Source of the DNA: Vulcanimicrobiota bacterium
GTDB lineage: Bacteria; Vulcanimicrobiota; Vulcanimicrobiia; Vulcanimicrobiales; Vulcanimicrobiaceae
Direction of reading: 5' to 3'
Assembly: GCA_030043675.1 (NCBI GenBank)
Contig: JASHXG010000003.1
Coordinates: forward strand, 1-11,194
Length of the DNA stretch: 11,194 nucleotides
Shown one piece after another: positions 1 to 5,894 of this stretch (position 1 is the stretch's first letter; the number at the start of each line of letters is the position of its first letter). The notes below the pieces were generated by a model. It had not been told where the DNA came from. It did no database searches and saw nothing but the letters and a program-made list of their open reading frames with translations. The translations under genes and the position numbers were made by a program.

Positions 1-1937
1 AGAAGGGCCGCGTCTTAGCGGCGCTCGTGAGGGGCGGCACGATCTTCGTGCCGCTGCGCTCGATGTTCGAGCAGATGGGCGGGACCGTTTCATTCGAAAC
101 CTCCGGCAAGACCACGACGGTCACCAAACCCGGCGCGTCGATCAGCGTGACGGTCGGCAAACCGGAGGTCATCATCAACGGCGAGTCGCGTCCTTTGGAC
201 GTGCCTCCGATCGTATATAAGGGCGTCGTGCTCGTCCCGGTCCGCGTGATCTCGGAGACGATGGGCGCTTACGTCCAGTGGGTGCCCGATCGCCGCATCG
301 TGGTCGTGCGCTACATTCCGGCAACGCCGCCACCGGCGCCGGCTCCGCCGCCGCCGGAGGCTGCGCCTCCGCCGCCGGCGCCCGTCCCCACGGCGACGCC
401 GCCCATCTTCACCTATCACGGCCAGTTCCGTTCGTACTACTTCACGCGTCAAAACGCGTCGAATAATCCCGGCACGCAGTTCGACTACACGCCGGGCGCA
501 AAGTACAACTCAAACGGCGTGAACCAGGCTACCTGGAACAACTCGATCGCGATTGGCGGCAACATCCACATTCCGGGCGGCGGCTGGAACATCTACGCCA
601 CCTACTTCTACGCGAATGCGCCGTCCGGTCCGTGTACGGTTCCGGCCAACAACGCCAGCGATTCGCCCGTTCCATCGCCGAACTGCAGCCACCAAGTTCC
701 GCCGAACACCAATGCGGACATGACGCTGCCCAACTTCCGGATGAGTACGTTCGACGAGGCCTTCCTCCAATACAAGGACTATGGCTGGAACTTCATCGCC
801 GGCAACCAGCTTCTGAGCGCCACCGAGAGCCCATGGGCGAACGTGGCCGATGGCCGTCTGAAACCGGCGGCTTTCCAAGGCGCCTACATCGGATACACCG
901 GCATAAAGAACTGGACGATCGAGGGTGGCTGGTTCGATGCGTTTGAAAACCGCACCAGCTCGGCCTTTACCCAACAGACGCTGCTGACCAGTTTTCCGGC
1001 CGGCGGCGGCGGTCTGGCCTCGAACATCAACTTCCCTGGGGGCCAGGGCGTTAATACGTCGGGCTTCGGCTACGGCCACATCGGCTACGGAGATCCGAAT
1101 GCCGGATTCTCGGCGGACGGCTTCCTGTACGGCGTCAGCGATATCAATACCATGTGGTGGGGCGACGGCCAGTACGTGTTCGATAACCCGTACAAGCCGT
1201 TCATCGCGGTACAGGGCGGTACCAATCTGAACAGCGGACTCTCTTACGTCGGCAAGATCAACAGTCAAGCCTACGGTGCGGAAATCGGTGCCACGGTGCC
1301 CGCGAGCAAGTACGGGCACGTCCTCCTGACGCTCGGATTCGACGATATCCCATGGAAGGTCGACTCGGTCTATCTGCCGGCCGGTGTGACTTGCAACAAC
1401 AGCAACTATCAGATCTCGGTGGCACCCGGACACACGCTGGCCTACGTTCTGCCGGAGCATACCGCGGTCTGCTTCACGCAACCCAACGGGCTCACCCAGA
1501 TCTACTACGGCGGCTGGGCGAGTCCGTACACCGACAACTACGCCTCGGATCCGCTCTTCACGACGAACTTCTTCGAAGGACAGGTCGATCGGCGCGCGCC
1601 GGGCACTTCCTATAAGGCCGCGGCGACGTTCACCTCGACCGACCGGAGGTTCGTCTTCAGTGCAGCCGACGCATGGTATAACTACGGCAACGCGCTGGGA
1701 CCTCAGATGACCAACTTGTGGTACCTCGATGCGATGTACCACTTGAATCACGTTGCGGAACACGGACCCTACAAGGGATTGCTCCTCCGTTACCGCTACG
1801 GGCAGCGCACGCTGACGAACACCTACTGCGGCGACTACAACGTGAGCTGTCCGAGTACGTTGGTGTCGGGCGACTCGTATTTCGGGGGGCTTCCGCTCTT
1901 CAAATACAATCGCGCCCAACTCGAGTACGACTTCTAG
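1..1937 (+). CDS. Stalk domain (copper amine oxidase N-terminal type) fused to outer-membrane beta-barrel/porin, 5' truncated
   Basis: The reading frame is open to the window edge: codons before the GTG at 27 read KGRVLAAL and continue the domain, so the true start and signal peptide lie upstream. Residues are numbered from the codon at 27. Residues 1-97 hold two repeats of the type seen in copper amine oxidase N-terminal (stalk) domains, with RGGTIFVPLRSMFEQMGG and VVLVPVRVISETMGAYVQW. A Pro/Ala linker follows at about 98-127. Residues 128-636 are rich in Tyr, Trp, Asn and Gly with alternating aromatic/polar strands, and end FKYNRAQLEYDF, a typical C-terminal beta-signal with terminal Phe recognised by the BAM machinery. 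Inference: an outer-membrane channel with a periplasmic N-terminal domain. An OprD-like porin is possible but I cannot assign the family. Six cysteines fall in three local pairs. A strong terminator follows. The domain calls are firm; substrate and role are unknown. Confidence 0.85.
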   Translation, partial: KGRVLAALVRGGTIFVPLRSMFEQMGGTVSFETSGKTTTVTKPGASISVTVGKPEVIINGESRPLDVPPIVYKGVVLVPVRVISETMGAYVQWVPDRRIVVVRYIPATPPPAPAPPPPEAAPPPPAPVPTATPPIFTYHGQFRSYYFTRQNASNNPGTQFDYTPGAKYNSNGVNQATWNNSIAIGGNIHIPGGGWNIYATYFYANAPSGPCTVPANNASDSPVPSPNCSHQVPPNTNADMTLPNFRMSTFDEAFLQYKDYGWNFIAGNQLLSATESPWANVADGRLKPAAFQGAYIGYTGIKNWTIEGGWFDAFENRTSSAFTQQTLLTSFPAGGGGLASNINFPGGQGVNTSGFGYGHIGYGDPNAGFSADGFLYGVSDINTMWWGDGQYVFDNPYKPFIAVQGGTNLNSGLSYVGKINSQAYGAEIGATVPASKYGHVLLTLGFDDIPWKVDSVYLPAGVTCNNSNYQISVAPGHTLAYVLPEHTAVCFTQPNGLTQIYYGGWASPYTDNYASDPLFTTNFFEGQVDRRAPGTSYKAAATFTSTDRRFVFSAADAWYNYGNALGPQMTNLWYLDAMYHLNHVAEHGPYKGLLLRYRYGQRTLTNTYCGDYNVSCPSTLVSGDSYFGGLPLFKYNRAQLEYDF

Positions 1938-1952
1938 CGTAACCCTGGGAAC

Positions 1953-1990
1953 CCGAGGCGCCTCGGCATGATTGGCTAGCATTCCGAGGC
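1953..1990. repeat. Perfect 14-bp palindrome plus a third half-site copy
   Basis: CCGAGGCGCCTCGG at 1953-1966 is a perfect palindrome. CCGAGGC recurs at 1984-1990 and can pair with GCCTCGG at 1960-1966 as a 7-bp stem with a 17-nt loop, so two hairpins are mutually exclusive. It lies between the porin stop codon and the terminator, and may protect the mRNA 3' end or be a protein-binding site. No function can be assigned from sequence. Confidence 0.4.
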
Positions 1991-1998
1991 CCAACAAG

Positions 1999-2042
1999 AA
2001 AGCCGCGCGGCCCCGAGACCGGGTCGCGCGGCTTTAATTTTC
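1999..2042 (+). terminator. Rho-independent terminator after the porin gene
   Basis: A perfect 11-bp stem (AAAGCCGCGCG at 1999-2009 with CGCGCGGCTTT at 2025-2035) extends inward by three G-C pairs and a G-U pair, leaving a 7-nt loop. The descending arm runs into TTTAATTTT. This separates the porin transcript from the sulfate operon, which therefore needs its own promoter. The A-rich 5' side could also let it work on the opposite strand, but no - strand gene is seen there. Confidence 0.9.
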
Positions 2043-2050
2043 CACAAAAC

Positions 2051-2098
2051 GTGACCCAGGACATCAAAACCGCCGCCTAGAAAGGTAACCCAAGTCAT
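2051..2098. promoter_or_regulatory. Imperfect 14-mer direct repeat upstream of sbp, candidate operator
   Basis: GTGACCCAGGACAT (2051-2064) and GTAACCCAAGTCAT (2085-2098) match at 11 of 14 positions and start 34 bp apart, a little over three helical turns. They fill much of the short gap between the terminator and the first gene of the sulfate operon, where a sulfur-responsive regulator would be expected to bind. No convincing -35/-10 pair was found nearby. The regulatory role is inference. Confidence 0.35.
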
Positions 2099-2111
2099 TT
2101 TTTCTTGCTAT

Positions 2112-2117
2112 GGGAGG
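2112..2117 (+). promoter_or_regulatory. Ribosome binding site deciding the sbp start
   Basis: GGGAGG ends 13 nt before the ATG at 2131, a long but usable spacing. The alternative in-frame ATG at 2110 has no purine-rich site at useful distance (AAAGG at 2081-2085 is 24 nt away). This favours 2131, which also gives a compact signal peptide beginning MRRAWFFK. Confidence 0.5.
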
Positions 2118-2130
2118 CTTTGTTTCCATA

Positions 2131-3165
2131 ATGAGGCGCGCTTGGTTCTTCAAGGCGGCAGTCGGGTCGGCGGCCGTCCTGGTCGTCGCGGGGGGCGGCT
2201 CGTACGCTCAGGCGGCCGTCCCCCCGGCGGTGACGATCCTCAACGTCTCGTACGACCCGACTCGCGAACTCTATGACGACTACAACGCAGTCTTCGCCAA
2301 GTATTGGAAGGCGAAGACCGGGCAGAGCGTCACGGTTCAGGAGTCGAATGGCGGCTCTGGAAAACAGGCGCGCGCCGTGATCGACGGCTTGGCAGCCGAC
2401 GTCGTTACGCTCGCGCTGGCTTACGATATCGATGCGATCGCGCAGAAGGCCAAGCTATTGCCCGCGAACTGGCAGTCGCGGTTGCCCGATAACAGCACGC
2501 CGTACACCTCGACGATCGTCTTTTTGGTGCACAAAGGCAACCCGAAGCATATTCGCGATTGGAACGACCTCGTGAGGCCGGGCATCTCGGTGATCACGCC
2601 CAATCCGAAGACATCGGGCGGCGCCCGGTGGAACTTCCTGGCGGCCTGGGCTTATGCGCTCACGCAGCCGGGCGGCAACGCCGATACCGCTAAAGCCTTC
2701 GTTACGAAACTCTACAAGAACGTTCCGGTCCTCGACTCGGGGGCGCGCGGCTCGACGACCACCTTTGTCGAACGTGGAATCGGCGACGTCCTGATCGCGT
2801 GGGAGAGCGATGCGCTGCTTGCGGTCAACGAGCTCGGCCGCGACAAGTTCCAGATCGTTCTTCCGTCGCAAAGCATCCTCGCCGAGCCGCCCGTAGCTTT
2901 GGTCGACGGCGTCGTCGACAAGAAGGGAACACGGCGCGTCGCGCAGGCGTACCTCGACTATCTCTACTCGCCGCAAGGCCAAGAGATTATCGCGCGCCAT
3001 TACTATCGGCCGCGCAACGCGGCCGTGGCTAAACGCTATGCGGCGCAGTTTCCGAAGATCAAGCTCGTTACCGTCGAACGCGTCTTCGGCGGCTGGACGA
3101 AAGCGCAACAAACCTACTTCGCCGACGGCGGCGTCTTCGACCAGATCTACCAGCCGAACCAGTAG
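2131..3165 (+). CDS. sbp: Periplasmic sulfate-binding protein of the sulfate ABC transporter
   Basis: Binds sulfate (possibly thiosulfate) in the periplasm and delivers it to CysTW. A signal peptide (MRR, then a hydrophobic core, cleavage near AQA/AV at residue 28) precedes a mature protein very close to enterobacterial Sbp. Family motifs include NVSYDPTRELY, NGGSGKQARAVI, LALAYDID, STIVFLVHKGNPK, ITPNPKTSGGARWN, DSGARGSTTTFVERGIGD, SPQGQEI and FADGGVFDQI. The length of 344 aa is slightly above the usual 330 or so. The mature part contains no Cys and no Met, a known trait of sulfate-binding proteins made under sulfur starvation. ATG 2131 is preferred over ATG 2110 because of the ribosome binding site. 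It is the first gene of the operon; its TAG stop shares one base with the GTG start of cysT. Confidence 0.96.
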   Translation: MRRAWFFKAAVGSAAVLVVAGGGSYAQAAVPPAVTILNVSYDPTRELYDDYNAVFAKYWKAKTGQSVTVQESNGGSGKQARAVIDGLAADVVTLALAYDIDAIAQKAKLLPANWQSRLPDNSTPYTSTIVFLVHKGNPKHIRDWNDLVRPGISVITPNPKTSGGARWNFLAAWAYALTQPGGNADTAKAFVTKLYKNVPVLDSGARGSTTTFVERGIGDVLIAWESDALLAVNELGRDKFQIVLPSQSILAEPPVALVDGVVDKKGTRRVAQAYLDYLYSPQGQEIIARHYYRPRNAAVAKRYAAQFPKIKLVTVERVFGGWTKAQQTYFADGGVFDQIYQPNQ

Positions 3166-3989
3166 TGGCATTTCGGCGGCGCAGCATCATTCCGGGGTTC
3201 GGGCTGACCTTTGGGTTTACGGTGCTCTATCTCTGCCTCATCGTGTTGATCCCGCTCTCCGCTACGGTGTTCGAGACCTCGAAGTTGGGCTGGCATCAGT
3301 TCTGGCACATCGTAACGGCACCACGCGCCGTCGCTTCCTACGAACTCAGCTTTGGCGCGTCGCTCGCAGGTGCGCTGATCAACTTCATTTTCGGGATTCT
3401 CGTCGCTTGGGTGCTCGTGCGCTACGCGTTTCCGGCCAGGCGCATCTTGGACTCGCTCGTCGATCTGCCGTTCGCGCTCCCAACGGCGGTGGCCGGCATC
3501 GCCTTGACTACGATTTATGCGCAAAACGGCTGGCTCGGCAGGCCGTTGGCGTCGTTGGGCGTTCACGTCGCCTTCACGCGACTGGGCATCGTGGTGGCGC
3601 TCACGTTCATCGGTCTGCCGTTCGTCGTGCGGACGGTGCAGCCCATATTGCAAGATCTCGACCGAGAGCTCGAAGAAGCGGCTGCGAGCCTGGGCGCGGG
3701 ACGCTGGCAGACCTTCGCGCGCGTGCTCTTTCCGGCGATTCTGCCTGCGGCGCTGACCGGCGTGGCGCTGGCCTTCGCGCGCGGCGTCGGTGAGTACGGC
3801 TCGGTGATCTTTATCGCGGGCAACATGCCGATGCGAACCGAGATCACGCCGTTGCTGATCGTCACCAAGCTCGAGCAGTTCGACTACGCCGGGGCGACGG
3901 CAATCGCCGTGGTCATGCTGGTGGTATCGTTCGTACTATTGCTCGGAATCAATCTGCTGCAGAAGTGGAGCAGCGCGCCCAGTGGTTAG
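3165..3989 (+). CDS. cysT: Sulfate ABC transporter permease CysT (CysU)
   Basis: Inner-membrane permease subunit that forms the sulfate channel with CysW. The N-terminus (RRRSIIPGFGLTFGFTVLYL) matches the CysT family, followed by several hydrophobic segments. The cytoplasmic coupling loop (EAA motif) EAAASLGAGRWQTFARVLFP at about 171-190 contacts the ATPase CysA. GVGEYGSVIFIAGNMPMRTE is also family-typical. At 274 aa the length is normal. The start is GTG at 3165, sharing its G with the sbp TAG stop (TAGTG). No clear ribosome binding site is visible, so translation probably depends on reinitiation after sbp. Its 3' end overlaps cysW by 8 bp. Confidence 0.96.
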   Translation: MAFRRRSIIPGFGLTFGFTVLYLCLIVLIPLSATVFETSKLGWHQFWHIVTAPRAVASYELSFGASLAGALINFIFGILVAWVLVRYAFPARRILDSLVDLPFALPTAVAGIALTTIYAQNGWLGRPLASLGVHVAFTRLGIVVALTFIGLPFVVRTVQPILQDLDRELEEAAASLGAGRWQTFARVLFPAILPAALTGVALAFARGVGEYGSVIFIAGNMPMRTEITPLLIVTKLEQFDYAGATAIAVVMLVVSFVLLLGINLLQKWSSAPSG

Positions 3990-4839
3990 CGCGCTTCCGG
4001 GCGTCTCCGCGCCGGCAGTCGGCGAACCTGCGCTCATGCGGCGGGCGCTGATCGCCGTCACGGTCATCTTTCTGGGCGTTTTCCTGTTTGCGCCGCTGGC
4101 GGTGATTTTCGCCACGGCCTTTGGGCAAGGCGTCGCGGCATACTTTCGCAGCTTTCAAGATCCCGATACGATAGCGTCCATCCGGCTGACGCTGCTGGCG
4201 GCTGCCATCGCCGTCCCGGCAAATGTCGTCTTCGGCATCGCGGCGGCATGGACGATCGGAAAGTTCGAGTTCGTCGGGAAAAACGTGTTGATTGCGTTGA
4301 TCGACTTGCCGTTCTCCGTTTCACCGGTCGTCGCCGGCTTGATCTACGTACTTCTGTTCGGAGCGCAGGGAGTGCTCGGGCCCTGGTTGACGGCGCACGA
4401 CATCCACATCATCTTCGCGGTCCCCGGTATCGTGCTGGCGACGATCTTCGTGACCTTTCCTTTCGTCGCGCGAGAGCTGTTGCCGACGATGGTCGCGCAG
4501 GGAAGCGATGAAGAAGAGGCGGCTTTGACGCTGGGGGCCGGCGGCTGGCAAACGTTCATGCGGGTTACGCTGCCGAACGTGCGATGGGCGCTGTTCTACG
4601 GCGTGATCCTCTGCAATGCGCGCGCGATGGGCGAGTTCGGCGCGGTCTCGGTCGTCTCGGGACACATTCGCGGCCTCACCAACACGATGCCGCTGCAGAT
4701 CGAGGTGCTCTATAACGATTACCAGTTCGTTCCGGCGTTTGCCGTCGCATCGCTGCTCGCGCTTTTGGCGCTCGCGACGCTGGTGATCAAGAGCTTGGTG
4801 GAGTGGCGAGCCGGCACCGTCAAGGAGGTGAGGCTCTGA
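3982..4839 (+). CDS. cysW: Sulfate ABC transporter permease CysW
   Basis: Second membrane subunit of the sulfate importer. It has hydrophobic helices from about residue 20 onward, LPFSVSPVVAGLIYVLLFG as the family-typical central segment, and the EAA coupling loop EAALTLGAGGWQTFMRVTLP at about 179-198. GEFGAVSVVSGHIRG and the C-terminal ALATLVIKSLVEW region also fit CysW. Length 285 aa. The GTG start at 3982 overlaps cysT by 8 bp, has GGAG at 3967-3970 upstream, and gives the short N-terminal extension usual in CysW. ATG at 4036 is a possible alternative start. The TGA stop overlaps the proposed CTG start of cysA. Confidence 0.95.
   Translation: MVSALPGVSAPAVGEPALMRRALIAVTVIFLGVFLFAPLAVIFATAFGQGVAAYFRSFQDPDTIASIRLTLLAAAIAVPANVVFGIAAAWTIGKFEFVGKNVLIALIDLPFSVSPVVAGLIYVLLFGAQGVLGPWLTAHDIHIIFAVPGIVLATIFVTFPFVARELLPTMVAQGSDEEEAALTLGAGGWQTFMRVTLPNVRWALFYGVILCNARAMGEFGAVSVVSGHIRGLTNTMPLQIEVLYNDYQFVPAFAVASLLALLALATLVIKSLVEWRAGTVKEVRL
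4822..4830 (+). promoter_or_regulatory. Perfect Shine-Dalgarno for a CTG-initiated cysA
   Basis: AAGGAGGTG inside the 3' end of cysW is a full complement to the 16S rRNA 3' tail. The AAGGAGG core ends 7 nt before CTG at 4836. No ATG, GTG or TTG lies in frame downstream at a suitable distance, so this site points to CTG as the cysA start. Confidence 0.75.
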
Positions 4840-5894
4840 GCATTACGGTTGCGAACGTCACCAAGCGCTTCGGGACCTTTACGGCCCTGGACGATGCGAG
4901 CCTCGAGATTTCGGCCGGCCGGCTCGTCGCGTTACTCGGTCCTTCGGGTTCGGGAAAGACGACCTTGCTGCGGATTATCGCGGGCCTGGAATTTGCGGAC
5001 TCAGGGTCCATTCGATTCGATGGGCAGGACATCTCCGACCGCGCGGTCGGCGAGCGGCGCGTCGGCTTCGTCTTTCAGCACTATGCGCTCTTCCGCCACA
5101 TGACGGTCTTCGAAAACGTCGCCTTTGGACTGCGCGTGCGCCCGCGCGGCCAGCGCCCGACGCGGCAGCAAATCCGCGATCGCGTCGGCGACTTGCTCGA
5201 CCTCATTCAGCTGCGCAGTCAGGCCGGGCGTTATCCGTCGCAGCTTTCCGGAGGACAGCGCCAGCGGGTTGCGCTGGCACGGGCACTGGCGGTCGAGCCG
5301 CGCGTCCTGCTGCTCGACGAGCCGTTCGGTGCGCTGGACGCCAAGGTCCGCCTGGAGCTGCGGCGATGGCTGCGCCAGCTGCACGACGACGTCGGCGTGA
5401 CCAGCGTCTTCGTCACGCACGATCAGGAGGAGGCACTCGAAGTTGCCGACCAGGTCGCGGTGATGAATCAAGGCCGTATCGTCCAAGTCGGAACGCCCGA
5501 CGAAGTCTACGACCATCCGGCCAGCTCGTTCGTCTATAACTTCCTTGGAAACGTCAATCTCTTCCACGGTCGCATCGATAACGGCACTGCGCACATCCAT
5601 CAGGACGCCACCGGCGATCTTATCTTCGCGCGCCCTCACGCGCTTGAGATCACACGCCGTCCGCAAGGGCCCAATCACTTTCGGGCGACGACCAAGCACA
5701 TCAATGCGGCCGGTCCGCTCGTCAAGGTGGAGGTCATCACCGAGTGGGGCGCGCCAGTGCACGTCGAGATGCCGCAGGAACGGTTTCGCGACCTTGCGCT
5801 AAACAAAGGTGAAGAGGTCTTCATAGTTCCCCGGGATCTCGCGGTCTTTGCGGCGACGCACGAAGACCTGAGTTTTGAAAGGTGCGTAACGTGA
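4836..5894 (+). CDS. cysA: Sulfate ABC transporter ATP-binding protein CysA, CTG start
   Basis: ATPase that powers sulfate import through CysTW. Numbered from the CTG: Walker A GPSGSGKT at 35-42, Q-loop FVFQHYALFRHMTV around Q81, signature LSGGQRQR at 137-144, Walker B VLLLDEP at 157-163 with D-loop ALD, and H-loop VTHDQEE at H195. The C-terminal 115 or so residues form the regulatory/TOBE-like part. Length 352 aa, normal for CysA. Starting at CTG gives (M)SITVANVTKRFG, which aligns with the MSIEIANI start of E. coli CysA; the CTG also overlaps the cysW stop (CTGA). The only conventional upstream start, GTG at 4803, would add 11 unconserved residues and lies before the Shine-Dalgarno. The 3' end overlaps the next gene as GTGA. 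Confidence 0.94.
   Translation: MSITVANVTKRFGTFTALDDASLEISAGRLVALLGPSGSGKTTLLRIIAGLEFADSGSIRFDGQDISDRAVGERRVGFVFQHYALFRHMTVFENVAFGLRVRPRGQRPTRQQIRDRVGDLLDLIQLRSQAGRYPSQLSGGQRQRVALARALAVEPRVLLLDEPFGALDAKVRLELRRWLRQLHDDVGVTSVFVTHDQEEALEVADQVAVMNQGRIVQVGTPDEVYDHPASSFVYNFLGNVNLFHGRIDNGTAHIHQDATGDLIFARPHALEITRRPQGPNHFRATTKHINAAGPLVKVEVITEWGAPVHVEMPQERFRDLALNKGEEVFIVPRDLAVFAATHEDLSFERCVT
5877..5882 (+). promoter_or_regulatory. Ribosome binding site deciding the arylsulfotransferase start
   Basis: GAAAGG ends 8 nt before GTG at 5891, which overlaps the cysA TGA as GTGA. The other in-frame GTG at 5882 would overlap this site, so 5891 is preferred. Confidence 0.55.

Noticed and set aside
510..1997. 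Long (495-codon) - strand open frame opposite the porin gene
   Set aside because: It is rich in Arg, Val and Ala with no recognisable domain or membrane pattern and lies wholly antisense to a gene with clear domain structure. Long antisense frames are common in high-GC DNA.
2042..2111. SAM-type riboswitch in the sbp leader
   Set aside because: CCTAGAAAGG faintly recalls the 3' part of SAM-II, but no matching P1 stem or pseudoknot partner could be found, and the spacer is short.
2105..2132. TTGCTA - 16 bp - CATAAT promoter-like pair before sbp
   Set aside because: The -10 would overlap the ATG at 2131 and lie downstream of the ribosome binding site, so the transcript would lack the start codon.
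3038..3793. 251-codon + frame across sbp and cysT
   Set aside because: Ser/Arg-rich out-of-frame translation overlapping two well-supported genes; no hydrophobic or domain pattern.
4803..4835. GTG start for cysA at 4803
   Set aside because: It lies upstream of the perfect Shine-Dalgarno and adds 11 residues not seen in CysA; CTG 4836 fits both the spacing and the conserved N-terminus.
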